A DNA stretch of 64,000 nucleotides from Polytrichum commune (GCA_950295325.1 OX485803.1:35417554-35481553); one strand, 5' to 3'; shown: positions 34,202 to 45,600, counted from the stretch's first letter. A program made the numbers and translations. The notes: generated from the sequence alone by a model not told the origin.

Positions 34202-35629
34202 ATGGATAATCGAAGAAGAGAGATTTTGTGCTCTCTTATGATCTTTATGGTTTTAAAGTATTTTATCGTTTCAACTATGGCGATACAAAAAACCATCATG
34301 TATCATCATAATGCTTCAATTATGATGATGGCATATTTTTTGTTTGGGAGCAAGGAGAGGGTGGTGTGGAAATTTGACCGGCCAAGTGGATATGTGTCAC
34401 AATTTCTTCTTGGATCATATAATGCAAAAATGTTCAAAGATCGTGTACGGGTGAATAAGCCTACTTTTTTTTATTTATGTCATTTGCTTGGACCCATATT
34501 AAGCAAGAAAGATACAAAATTAAGACTTTGTATTCCAATAGAGTGTAGAATTTCTTTGACATTGCATCGATTGGCAACCGGTGATACTTTGCATACACTT
34601 GCCGATTTGTATGGTATTTCAAAGTCAAGTGCTTCAATCATAGTGAGAGAAATATGTGAGGGTATTAAAAGTGTTTTGAGGCCTTTGGTTTTTCCTAAAC
34701 CAACATTATCAAGAATGAAGCAAATAGCTTTAGACTTTGAGAGTTTGCATGAAATTTCATACATTTTAGGGGCAATAGATGGGAGTCACATTCCAATCAT
34801 AGCTCCTAGTATAGATCATGCTTCATATTATTGTAGAAAGGGATTTTATTCGGTTTTACTTCAAGGTGTAGTGGATTCTCAATGCAAATTTTGGGATTAT
34901 GATTTTGGGTGGGCCGGTAGTATACATGATTGGGTCTTATTTCAAAAATCAGAAATCGGAAAGAAAACAATGAGTAGAACATTTTTACCATATAAGCTTA
35001 TTGGAGATGCTGCATATCCTATGCGTCCATGGTTCTATACACCATTCAAAGGAGAGAAGACTGGTCTTTCAAGGGAGAAACAACATTGGAATTTCATTCA
35101 ATCAAGCATAAGAATGGTAGTGGAGCGTACATTTAGAATGTTAAAGGGGAGGTGGAGGATTCTACTTAAGAAGATTGACATGCCAGTACGTAGCATTCCG
35201 GGTATGGTAACCGCTTGTCTTTGCCTTCACAATTTATGCCTAATTCATGCTGATGAGTTTGACATGAATTAGGTAAGAAGTGCTGAAGAAAAGTTGAAGA
35301 AAACATCTCTACAAATCTTTGGTGATTTTAGAGATGTGGATTTGTTCCATGTGTTAGAATCCGGCATTAGTGAGATGAGGAACATACAAAAAGAGGTAGT
35401 GCAAATAGAATTCAATGACATTGACACAAGTGAGATGGACATGGCTTTTGAGCTTGAAGAAAATGTTACTGAAACAAGAGGAAATATAGATGAGAGGACA
35501 AAAATTATGTTGAAAGAAGCAACTGAATTTCACTTGATGCTAGCAGATATCTATTACAAAGAGCAGTTGAAGAGAAAAGCTAAGGTAGTATTTCCAGAAG
35601 ATGTTAGCATGGAAAATGATGATATCTAG
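34202..35629 (+). CDS. PIF/Harbinger DDE transposase, one in-frame TAG
   Basis: Catalyses cut-and-paste movement of this element and its MITE relatives, in the nucleus. Codons 1-356 are open (34202-35269), then TAG at 35270-35272, then the same frame continues open to 35629, for a full length of about 475 residues. A helix-turn-helix-like stretch (LHTLADLYGISKSSASIIVR) precedes the catalytic core. The three acidic residues are visible: D in LGAIDGSHIPI, D in LIGDAAYPMRPWFYTPFK, and E in MVVERTFRMLKGRW, followed by CLCLHNLCLIHADEFDMN. The TAG follows DEFDMN, where a TGG (Trp) codon would be expected, so a single G-to-A change (C deamination on the other strand) explains it. The tail after the stop (VRSAEEKLKKTSLQIFGDF) is still protein-like, so the mutation is recent or read through. 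It shares its final stop with the convergent partner gene. Confidence 0.9.
35626..35629. other. Shared stop: one CTAG ends both convergent genes
   Basis: Plus-strand TAG is 35627-35629 (transposase). Minus-strand TAG is 35628-35626 (Myb-like gene). The two coding regions overlap by the palindrome CTAG, leaving no intergenic 3' space, so both 3' UTRs must lie antisense to the other gene. Confidence 0.9.
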
Positions 35630-36963
35630 AGCTTCTCAATAAGGCGATCAATTTGCTGATCCACCTTTTGAAGCAATTCATTAGTTCTAGCAAAGTGATC
35701 TAACATTGCTACACCGTTATCTACCATTTTACCAAAGTAATGCAAAGCTTGGTCCTGAAACTTGTTCTTCTTTGAGGCAGATGATGGTTCGGATTGATGG
35801 GTACTAACCGGTTGTAAAACATCGTCATTAGCATGTGCTGAATTTTCTTGTCCTCCTATACTAGTGATGTTCATTGTAGTAGCACTAACGTGTTTCATAA
35901 CGGAACCGGCCTGATGCCACCAATGATCAATTGAATCATAAAACTTACACTCATGCCGGTCATTCCCTGAAATCGAGTTAGTAAGTTTGTCCTCCTTATA
36001 TTGCTTGAAAACCATCTCGAATTTCTTTCGACATGCCTCGGCCGTGCGTGAAAATCCTGGAATTGTCACTATCATCCGTGCTTGAAGTCGAATCCATGTA
36101 TCAACACCTAATCAATATCAACAACACCATTAGTACCTTATATCCTCATGTGCACAAAAACATGATAAAATGCCCAAAAATTAAGCTCTAAGCCTTCAAA
36201 ATGGCTTTGAAAAAATTACTTCAGCATGTGGACCTAGAGTGAGAAGTGTATAAATACAATTCCAAGAGGATTGGGACACAAGGAGAAGGTGGGGATGAAT
36301 GGCTAACCCAAGTGGCTTGTGTTAAGGGTTGGCATGAGGTCCCCGGATCGATCCTTGTTGGAGGTATTTTGCCAAAACACCTCCAAGGCCAATTTCAAAC
36401 CTCAATGGGGGGGAAAGGGGGGGCCAATACTATGACCTTTACTCGACTACGAGCGAAGGCATCAGCATCGAAAGGCATTAGCCTTTTACTAAAATCCCTA
36501 ACTTCTTACAAAAAAAATTTAGCAACGTACCTTGTTTTTTTGCATTCTTCTCAAATTCTGTATGCATCTCCCCACGCATAGAAATTAATTGCTCAACTTC
36601 GCTATCCAACCAATTTTTCTTCTTCTCCCCTTCTCCTTCACCTTCTTCTTCACCTTCTTCACCTTCTACCTTCACCTTGGTGGCTCTCCTCTTGGCTGGA
36701 GCTTTCTTCTTTGCTATTGGACCTCTCTTCTTCCTTGTGGTCTCAATCGGCCGTTCCACAATTTCTACATCATTCTCTTCCTCTATCTCTCTTCCTCCTT
36801 CAAACTCTTCCCTCAAATTCCTTGCAAGGGGAGAAGGGTGTTGAACATAAGCCCTAAAAGCACTTCCTGGAAATTGCCTTGAGGGCTCAAAATAATTCTC
36901 ACTACCAATGAGGTCATCCTCATCTTGGCTACTACCAAACTGAAATTGTGAGTAACCAGCCAT
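35626..36963 (-). CDS. Harbinger Myb/SANT (trihelix-like) DNA-binding protein, two exons
   Basis: The second gene of PIF/Harbinger elements; in the family it binds transposon ends and helps bring the transposase to the nucleus. Exon 1 is 36963-36531 and exon 2 is 36107-35626. The intron 36530-36108 has donor CAAG|GTACGT and acceptor ATTAG and joins in phase (Gly split), giving 304 residues with no break. The start is MAGYSQFQFGSSQDEDDL; a longer frame upstream begins only with GTG. A basic stretch (RKKRGPIAKKKAPAKRRATK) looks like a nuclear signal and is followed by an E/G-rich linker. The trihelix spans the junction: KKKNWLDSEVEQLISMRGEM, then VDTWIRLQARMIVTIPGFSR and ACRKKFEMVFKQYKEDK. The C terminus (NELLQKVDQQIDRLIEKL) suits a short coiled coil. 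It looks functional, unlike its partner. Confidence 0.9.
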
Positions 36964-37011
36964 TGCGAAAAAAAATTGCACAAAAAAAAATCGCTAAGGA
37001 GCTACTACAAC

Positions 37012-37018
<7 letters not shown>

Positions 37019-37061
<43 letters not shown>
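37019..37061. repeat. (GA)n tract in the leader of the Myb-like gene
   Basis: About 21 GA units, read as (TC)n on the coding strand, 56 bp before the ATG. Such CT tracts are common in plant leaders and core promoters. Confidence 0.8.
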
Positions 37062-37062
<1 letters not shown>

Positions 37063-37145
37063 CTTGCCAACACCTTAAGTTTTGAAAAAAACCAGATCTG
37101 AAATCTACGGTCCAGATCTGTTTTTGAAAAATAAATTTTTATTGA

Positions 37146-37225
37146 GTTGGGCTTCTCCGGAGGAGGAGTTTCTTGTCCAGCCTCAAGAGGCCGGACAAGA
37201 AACTCCTCCTCCGGAGAAGCCCAAC
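37146..37225. repeat. 38-bp-arm hairpin upstream of the Myb-like gene
   Basis: 37146-37183 and 37188-37225 are inverted copies with a single mismatch and a 4-nt loop CAAG (arm begins GTTGGGCTTCTCCGGAGGAG). It lies between the right TIR and the (GA)n leader. It could be a regulatory cruciform or a small hairpin RNA. It is not a copy of the TIR. Confidence 0.85.
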
Positions 37226-37699
37226 TCCAAAAAGTGCCGCCATGTAGGCGGCCATGTCATTTTATCATCCATGAGAAAAGTTCTCCACCATTGCTTTCTT
37301 CACCTAGTGTAAACACCCACCGGTCAAGAGTTGCATTTTTGACCAATCACAATTGAGAAACGCCCTTTTTTTCATGACCGGAGGCCTTCTCCACCGTAGT
37401 GTAAACCGGCCCTTAGTGAATGGGAATTTTATGTAGAATTCCACATGGCAAGTATGGATTATGTTGGCCAAGATTCTAGGAATTTTTTTCGGGACAACTC
37501 TTGAAGGTATGCCAAATGGATTTTGTGGCGGGACTAAAGGTTTGTGCCCTCCAAAAGACTTCGGACTGTAGTCCATGGACATCTCTATGGTCTTATCTAA
37601 AGAGAGGGAGTACCATGGTTGTTTTAAGAGCCCGTGGCCTAATGCCTTTGGTGTAAACATGCTCTTAGTTAGGGAGATCTTGACCCTTCATGTGCATAG

Positions 37700-38070
37700 C
37701 TAAGATAGAGAAACCTCATTTGGTTATTTTTCTTACTAAGACACCTACACGTGAGTGGCATGTGGTTTGGTGTGGCTCCAAGAACGGATATCAAAAAGAC
37801 GTCGTGTTTGAAAGACGCTCAGATCATGATAATCATTCCATGCTCAATAGTCAACGTAACAAGAGGGATCACTATAACTATTTAATGAGCACGAGAATAC
37901 GATGATGATGAATAACATATTCACATGAGCTCTGAACATTATGAGGAAGGTGACTATGGCCCCAATTTGCCATCTTGTACCAATTGTGTGTTTCATATCC
38001 TAGGAGAAGTGAGCTAGTTAGGAAAGAAGAAAGAAAAAGGTAACCATCTAAGACCCATCTAGCTTAGTCA
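37700..38070 (+). repeat. Dispersed family R2, copy 6
   Basis: Contains GAGTGGCATGTGGTTTGGTG, GTCAACGTAAC, TTTAATGAGCACGAGAATAC, TTTCATATCCTAGGAGAAGT and ends AGACCCATCTAGCTTA. Confidence 0.55.
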
Positions 38071-40135
38071 TTTGTGAAGTCAAAAGAATGTGTAAGAACG
38101 TCATGTGTTCATTGTTTCTAATGACATGTGATAGCTTGTTTTAAACATCTTTAAGAGAGCTATAACACAATCTCATCATTCATTTCATTTGAGTGCAAAT
38201 GAAATGAAAGAATGAACCAATACAATCTAATGCAACTTTGGAAGCTCAATGCTTTTGGATGGCTACCCAAAATCACTCACTTGATTAACACAATTTCAAA
38301 AAAATGTTCTACCAATCATTACCAATCATTGCATATATGATATCATAATGTATACAACATAGAGAGAGGTTACATATATACCCTCCGAGGCTTGTACATA
38401 CGAGGCGTCCACTTGAATGGATGGAAAAGTCCACACGAGGTCCTACATGGCACCAAATAGAAAATAGTTTATGACAATATAGGATTTTCCCAAATTCCAT
38501 GTCTTTGAGATAAGCCTACTATGAATCCGGTAGACCATGAGATTTCAAAATGTTTCAACCTTCGATTCTTTTGTTCCTTTTTTCTTCCTATTACGAAGAT
38601 GGACCCCGCATAAATAAGATGAGAATGAAATAGCTTGGTTGGCACATATGGCTTTACACTACACGTGAGGTTTTGTGACCTCACAATTCTCAAGATTGAT
38701 TTTCCACAGTGTAACCTTGAGATTGATTACGAAGGTGGACCTCATGGTCATAGCCCTTTGGGTAATGTGCAAAGTGAGCCTTCGGAGCCGTAGTTTACAT
38801 TAAGCTAGAGATCGATGGCCTTGGATGCATCTAAAAAGGCCACGAGGATAGAAACACAAGCTCGTTCGTGATTGAATCGGTCACTTGGCTCAACGGAAAG
38901 TGGAAGTGGACCGCGACAATGGTCTAGTGATAACTATCAAGAAGTAAATACATTATCAAAATCGACACATGTGGATTGAAGATCGTTTGGTCCCCAATCT
39001 AGGCATTCTTTCGAGCACACCTAGTCGTTGAGGTAGGCCTTTACAAAATCCAACAAACCGTTGATCACCAATTATTTGATAAGCTTCCCATATCATTTCA
39101 TGGGTTTTTCTTGGTCATATTGGGTATATTTGGGCATAGAATATGGATGGGTTTACACTAGTTCCTAGACCAAAGAAACTCCAAGATTGAATGATCTGAT
39201 TCGTCAAGAGCACAATTATGGACCCAAGGAGTCTACACTAGGGTCCTGGTCCAAAGTATGAATAATAAAGTGGCAATAAGCTGACATTACTTTCATGAAC
39301 AATTTCAATGTTTCTTGCTCAAGAAAATGATCTCCCAATTCAAAAACCTAATCTGCAAGCTTGGGTCCAATTTCGGGTTCGAAAATAAGGTCTATTAAGT
39401 GGTTTTTTGGACCTCAAGTATTATGGGCTCAAACCCTAACATAGATCCACCCTTCATATTGTAGCCAACTTAAACGATTATCATTTTCTTCTCCAATCAT
39501 TGATTTTTTGTATTCTATTATTATGCATGAGAGTAAGGTATATGGACCTTATAGCACTTCATGTGGTCACATGAAATTGATTCTCTTGTTTATTAGCTTT
39601 CTATATTTATGGAGTCAAGATCATGTGCTCATTCCACCTCGAAACCCATATGCTTTTTAAAATCTTATTGCCCATTGATTATTGAGGGAGAGGTCACCCT
39701 CTAAATCCCTTTCCACTATTGGGGGTTGAAACACTTTAGATTGGCATCTCTTTCTCTCTCTTATCAATATGCAATGAAGATTTACGGGATATTTACAAGC
39801 TTTATGTGTGAGATGAGTATGTTGCATTGGTTCAAAAAACGTTGAATATTGATTTATTGAGATAACAATTTGGAGTGACCATAGGAGGTGCTTTTATGTA
39901 GTCACTATCCAAAGGACAACTATGTTTGAGTGGTATATTGTACGACTTGTAGTTTAAAATGGTCACCATTTACAAGATGTGTTAAGGAATAATTTGGACT
40001 ACTTGCATATCTCTCTCTCTCTCTATAGAAACACCGGCTTCCCATAATTTGTTGAAAGCGATTTAACCATTATAGGTTCAATAATCAACGCAATTGAAAA
40101 GGCCTATGTGATCACTCAAAGAGAATGAGATATGT
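38071..40135. other. Spacer; small repeat shared with 54.1 kb
   Basis: No gene recognised. 39150-39250 (GGGTTTACACTAG, GACCAAAGAAACTCCAA, TGGACCCAAGGAGT) matches the complement of 54085-54192, probably ends of another TIR family. (CT)n at about 40011-40024. An imperfect foldback TTCATTTCATTTG...CAAATGAAATGAA lies at about 38180-38207. Confidence 0.45.
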
Positions 40136-40139
40136 TCAC

Positions 40140-40385
40140 TTTGATCTTTTATAACTTCTAAATCAAATCAACCCCATACTAAATCTTTGAATTTCTTATA
40201 CATATCAAATTCTCGTGCTCATTAAATGGTTGAATAGGTCCCCCCCTCCTCTTCCCAATTATATTGACTACGATGGTCATCGTATTTTGAACAAGTAGTC
40301 CAATCTCTTTTGGACATGTGTCTTTTTGGTATCCTTTCTTGGAGCTACATTTAACCAAATACCACTCCAAAATAGGTGTATGATA
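40140..40385 (-). repeat. Dispersed family R2, copy 7 (inverted)
   Basis: The complement of TTTAATGAGCACGAGAATTT and of GAGATTGGACTACTTGTTC is present in R2 order. Confidence 0.5.
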
Positions 40386-40830
40386 AAGACAAGTAACTCA
40401 TTTACACACCTCAATTAACGTTAAGCTACAAACTCATGTTGACACTCAATGATCAATAGCCCTGAAATTTTAATTTGTTTGTCAATGTCAAGACCTACTG
40501 AATGAAAAGTGGGCACACATTGCAAACCAATGGCGAATAATAACTAGAGGGAGAGAGGGAATTATTGTATACAAGTGTACCTCTCATTCATCCAACATAA
40601 AAGCCTTGCAAGAATATGTAGCCCGGAGGTTAGTTCTTTTTAGTTAATTTGACATTGGAGTTGGCTTCAAAGACCCCTAATTAGTTTACTCGAGATCATT
40701 TGAGATGAATTGGCAACAAACTTACAGGGGTCAAGTTTTTATGAGAGTTGGTACACTCATACGCAATACTTCCCTCTCTCAAAACTAGAGGGTGACATTG
40801 TTCTCGGGTCGGTGGTTAGCTCGCCCTTTA

Positions 40831-41208
40831 AGGGCATGTTTACACAAAAGCCACTGGGCCATGGCTGTTGAAACCCCCTGGCTTCTTGAAGGCTGAGAAT
40901 GTCATGGGCCCCACTTGAGGTTTACACGAGGGTAGTTTTGGACTAGAGCCCATAACATCTTCACTGGATGAAAAATCTACCTGGAATCCCACAAGACAAG
41001 TATGGATAATGTTGGCCGGGATTGTAGGGAATTTTTTTGGGACGGCTCTTGAAAGTAGGCCTTACGGAATTTGTGGTGGGATTCCGAGTTTACACTAAGG
41101 ACTCGTGCCCTCCATAAGACTTTGGGCTACAGTCCATGAACTTCTCTACGATCTCATCCAAAACATTTTAGAACCATGGCCTCATAATGCCTTTGGTGTA
41201 AACATGCC
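40831..41208. mobile_element. Harbinger-type MITE, 378 bp, TSD TTA
   Basis: The left end is AGGGCATGTTTACAC and the right end read inward GGCATGTTTACAC. TTA flanks both sides (40828-40830, 41209-41211). It is the uninterrupted relative that reveals the split copy at 32890-37664. No coding capacity. Confidence 0.8.
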
Positions 41209-41316
41209 TTATAGACGTCGAGAACCGAGACTGCCATGTTGGGATGTGGAATATATTAGTACTTTATAGGTGGAAAATCATTGTGGTCATGGCACGGTTT
41301 CTACTAGAAACTTTGA

Positions 41317-41320
<4 letters not shown>

Positions 41321-41353
<33 letters not shown>
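41321..41353. repeat. (TA)n microsatellite
   Basis: About 16 TA units. Confidence 0.9.
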
Positions 41354-41354
<1 letters not shown>

Positions 41355-44300
41355 TCTCTTATGCCTTCTTAGCAACATCCGCCTGTAAAAGCTGCAAACC
41401 CATGAGATATATAAGGTACAGTAGTAGTGGTGGGCACTTGTTATATGTTATTGAAGTCGTTTGTTTTTTGGGGTGTTTTCCGACCTCACTTGTCAATTTG
41501 CTTGCTTGCTTGAAACGCAAGCCGACGTGTGTCATGGCCGAGGGCGAAGTCAAAAGTTAAGTTAGACATGGATTGCCGTTTCATGGGAAGAGTGCGTTGA
41601 CATTCTACAAAGGTACGTACACTATTGATCGTATTTTAGAGACGATTAGTATGTCGAATTGCCCAATGCTATGGATTCTTACTATAGACGTAATGCCTCT
41701 TTGTCAAATTGAGGTTGAATAGGTTGCTAGCCAGTTATAAAATGCATTAGATATGATTTGGCAAAACTTTACGTTTTTTATTTTATGTTACAGCACTGCG
41801 TAGTTTTAAATAGTGAGTGACATGAAGCATCACGAATCATGTTGGGGTTTGCATTCACTTGGTTACCTCGATGTAGAAAATGTCGCTTCGGGAAGAGGTT
41901 GTCATTGGGCCATCTTAAGGACACTTCACATGTTTGTTTGGGTCACCTTGTGGAACAAAGGGTGTTTTGAAGAGGATATGGAAAGGGCCACTCATAACAT
42001 CCACTTTAACTTCAAACCCAACCTCTCATAGCCATTGCAACAATTCACGTTTATTATAGACTACTGAAAATCACGTGTTGACATTCCTCATTTTTCACAC
42101 TTACTTATTTAGTACACATGTGTTAATACTTATTACCAAATCATATTGCGCACACACTATGGCTATCTTATGTGTTATTTATATATGAATGAATGAATGA
42201 AAATAAAAATTGAATTTTGTTGGTCACAACAACTAATTGTCTCGATTCTTGAAGGTGCACATTCCATGCTCCCATATATTGTGGTTGTAACATATGTTCC
42301 AAACCTCATGAATATTTTTATTTTATTATATTTATAACCTTTCTTGAAAATCATGAAAGGTTGAATTTTTGTCACATGAATTTCATAGTCAGTTATGCTT
42401 TAAAACTCTTTGATGATATCGTAAAGCACCATTGTCAGTGTTTTACCGAGGTTTATACATACATATATTAAGTAGTATTCTAAAAGTAAGATAAAAATAT
42501 GAAGAATATATGATGGCAATTTTCACATGATTTACCATGAGTTGAATTCAATGCACTACAAGGATCTCGGGGGGGGGGGGGGGGGAGGGGGACTCTTCAT
42601 ACCGCGTACGAACTAACATCAGTGTGGGGAGGGAAATATCTTGAGGCATCGCCATGCAAAGTATACATAAGCAAGAGGTAGTAATTTTCTTTAGTTTGTG
42701 CATTTAAAAAGGTTGTTAAGAATCTTAAAGTAAATGTAGATGTACAAAAGAGGGCCACAAAGTTTTGAGAATTAAATTGACAACATATATGTTACATTCA
42801 TCTAGTTCACCTTTTCATCTATTATTGTCATATGGTGACAATCCTTAATGACTACCTTGTCCAAATCTGTTAGGGTTTGCATTTGGGTTCCTGTTGATAC
42901 CAATTGGAGGCTCTTAGAGCGCTCATGCGCTCCCTTGAGTTTTGCTTTATGGATTGTGGCTAAGTTATTGTTCTCTTGTCTTTGTTTCTTTAATACAATG
43001 ATTGAGTTACATGCTATGTATGAAAAAACAAATGTTCAATGACTTTCTCATTGGAAAGCAAAAGTGGATTTTATATGTAACAAAGGCTTACATAGTTTTT
43101 TATTTATATTTTATATATGTAGTGGAGGCATTTATCACATTAAATTGAAATGCTTAGTACAAATACCCAAGTCCATTTCCTAGCATGCTATTAGTATGTA
43201 TACATTTGTTTTTCTCTACAAACTTCTTGTTAAGTAGGGGATTTAATTTCATACTGATCCACGCATGTCATTTACGCTTCCAATGAAGAGTCCACCCCCT
43301 GCGACAAGGATCACGTATGTTTCCACAAATTCTTCGTCATTGCAAGATAATTCCCAGGTGTTCAAATCTAATACAACACTACATTTGAATAACTTAAATC
43401 TACCTAACAATAGCAAAACAACAAAACTAGTTAATGATATGTGATCCTTGTACCCATGAATGCCTAGGCCCTTTTTGTTGAGAAGCTTAAACGGACATGG
43501 CTACAGATATTGATCCAATTAGTGAGGGAGAGCTAATAGTGCATGTGGGAAATAAGTGAAGGCGACACTAAATTTCTTCACACTATGAAATCGGTGCCAC
43601 CAAAAGATCTAGGAACCAATGTTCATCTCGACATTTTTTTTTTATTGAAAATGTCATTCATAGCAACCATTTCCACTAAAAATACCAGCACTATTCATTG
43701 ACAAATATGTGTTTGCATGTAACTTTTTAAAAAAAATCACTTTACAAGCACCTTTGAGCACGCACTGCTTTTCTTGAACTGTATGGGTAAATGAACGTGT
43801 ATTCATGAATTCAGTATCACTCAATAAAAACCCTCAGCCCTCATTGATGTTGAGACTAGGCTAAATAGTGTGTGTTTCGGGAATTAGTAGCACGCACACG
43901 AATTGGGAAGAGTGAGTGAAGCATACATAGTTTCGATGATGATTGTGCATGCTATGCTAGTTCTTCGAAACTCCTCCTCGACCGAAACTATTAAACACTC
44001 TGCATGCAGGAGGAGGTAGTTGAGGCACACTCGGCAACTGCAAAACTGGTAAAATGTGTCAGAAATCCAAACCACAAGAAAACAAGAGGAAGAAGTCCAC
44101 GGCGGTTGGACGCAACTGCTGCATGATGGAGGAGAAGGGAATATTGAGCGGCCGGATTGATTTGTTTGAATTCGAGGTGCAGGGCCATGGGGTTAAATCG
44201 CGTTACCGGTGTGGAAGTGGAAGTTTTTCGAGTTGTCAATCCTCTATGATCTAGTGCAAGGGTGGAGGAGGATGAAAAAACAAAAAAAAAAAAAAAAAAA

Positions 44301-44690
44301 ACCCAATTTTTTTCTAGCCGATGCATTGGGTTTTTGGTTTTAATGCAAAAAAAATCATTTCTAACAATAAAACCATGGTTTTATTCCAGCTGTCACCATA
44401 TGTATTCTAGCCGGCAATTATCAACTTATCATGGCCCAATAGCATATGGGCTTTGGAGTCTTGCGATGACATCCCCTAACTCAGGCTACTGGACATGCCC
44501 AATCACCACTCACCACTGGCTAGTTGGCACTTGGCTCTCAACAATGCTCTATAATTTATTAATCTCAGCTAATCTGCAATAAAACCTATTAAAATCCGAT
44601 TTTGTTGGACCTCATATGATTGGCCTTTTAGAAGGAAAAAAACCCCCGAAAACCCCCAAAAAACCTAACCATAAAAAACCTCGCGTAGCC
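41354..44690. other. Spacer; G17 tract at 42569-42585
   Basis: No gene recognised. CTC followed by 17 G and A (about 42566-42586) copies the left end of the 203-bp MITE at 46.8 kb, but no matching right end is found. A20 tract near 44282. A minus-strand frame at 44326-43991 is hydrophobic and without a known motif. Confidence 0.45.
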
Positions 44691-44700
44691 AACCTTGATC

Positions 44701-45109
44701 ACGGGTAGATCACTCCATTGTCAAGTTGAACACCACGTGCGACCAAAAAAAATCTTCTTTTGGTAAGTTGCACCACCAAAATGGGTCAAAATTTTATCAA
44801 TTTTTTTTCATGAGTAGATAAACAAAGTACCTATGACATAGGTAAAAGTGGTAACTAAATTTGATGATTTTTTTTTTCATAAAACATACCGTTTCTGACT
44901 AGAATGACACATAATTGAACTAAAATATTTATTAAAAAAATAAAAGATGACTAAAAATTTCAAAAATTATATACAAAAGATACTATCAATGGTTATGTAT
45001 ATGTAGAAAAAATATCATAAATTTTAAAATTATATATGGCATGTAATATAGGGGTAGCAAACTTTGTCCGCACGTGGTGTCAACTTGACAATGAAGTGAC
45101 CTCCCCGTG
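44701..45109. mobile_element. hAT-type MITE, 409 bp, TSD CCTTGATC
   Basis: The ends are inverted for about 45 bp at roughly 85 percent identity: (C)ACGGG-AG-TCACT-CATTGTC, then AAGTTGA-CACCACGTGCG. An 8-bp duplication CCTTGATC flanks it (44693-44700, 45110-45117), as for hAT elements. The interior is very AT-rich and non-coding. Confidence 0.75.
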
Positions 45110-45117
45110 CCTTGATC

Positions 45118-45410
45118 TAGTGTAGGTATGTGTAGGACCCCACACAAGTTCAAGGTACATGGGTGTCCTTCGGTTCATTGCTCATCTTCTCCAACTTCCG
45201 CCACCTAGTATCACACAACAAAACTTGCATTACATGAGCATAAATTGGATTGGAAATCATACTTCCTGTGATTTAGTGATGATTATCATAAGTGCACGTT
45301 CGTTGATTTTTGCCAATTTGAAGCGGTAAAGTTAGGGTAACACATAGTCAATCTATAGGTTAGCTCATTAACCGCTCATCTAAATGCTAATGCTTGAGTA
45401 CATCCTCGAG
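45118..45410. other. Spacer
   Basis: Nothing recognised. Confidence 0.35.
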
Positions 45411-45600
45411 GAGAACCGGCAGTTAGTTACATATGAACCAGTTGAGTTTGAAAAATGACTGGTTGAAATTCAAGACTGCAGAAAAATTTACCAAAGGCTG
45501 TCATCAACATATAACCGGTTGGACTTGCAAACACTAGGATCTCAACCGATTATGCCCAAAAATCTCCCCGATCACTGCACCCACACGCCTTATACTTGAG
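45411..45600 (-). repeat. AACCGGTT-family dispersed repeat copy
   Basis: Contains AACCAGTTGAGTTTGAAAAA, ACTGGTTGAA, ATAACCGGTTGGACTTGC and AAAATCTCCCCGATC, in inverted order relative to 51.2-51.7 kb. Confidence 0.5.

Larger units (their letters stand above)
33681..37412. mobile_element. Near-intact autonomous PIF/Harbinger transposon, 3732 bp
   Basis: The 37-bp terminal inverted repeats are identical (GGGCCGGTTTACACTACGG..., 33681-33717 and 37376-37412). The target duplication is TTA on both sides (33678-33680, 37413-37415). It carries both genes that this superfamily needs: a DDE transposase (plus) and a Myb/SANT-like protein (minus), arranged convergently. Identical TIRs and target duplication point to recent insertion. 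It landed in an older MITE that uses the same kind of target. Confidence 0.95.
32890..37664. mobile_element. Old Harbinger-type MITE split by two later insertions
   Basis: The left part 32890-33000 aligns with the first 100 bp of the intact MITE at 40831-41208 (GGGCATGTTTACAC, then GCATGGCT and GTCACGGGCTCCCAC). The right part 37416-37664 aligns with its last 220 bp (ATTATGTTGGCCAAGATTCT ... GGTGTAAACATGC). In between sit a TIR element (33007-33657) and the autonomous Harbinger (33681-37412). The flank is TTA at right (37665-37667) and GTA at left. Confidence 0.75.

Noticed and set aside
36246-36581. Plus-strand 111-codon frame
   Set aside because: Lies across the intron and exon 1 of the Harbinger Myb-like gene on the other strand.
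43991-44326. Minus-strand 111-codon frame with phenylalanine-rich start, possible secreted peptide
   Set aside because: The F run comes from a poly(A) tract. No conserved peptide motif or cleavage-site context.
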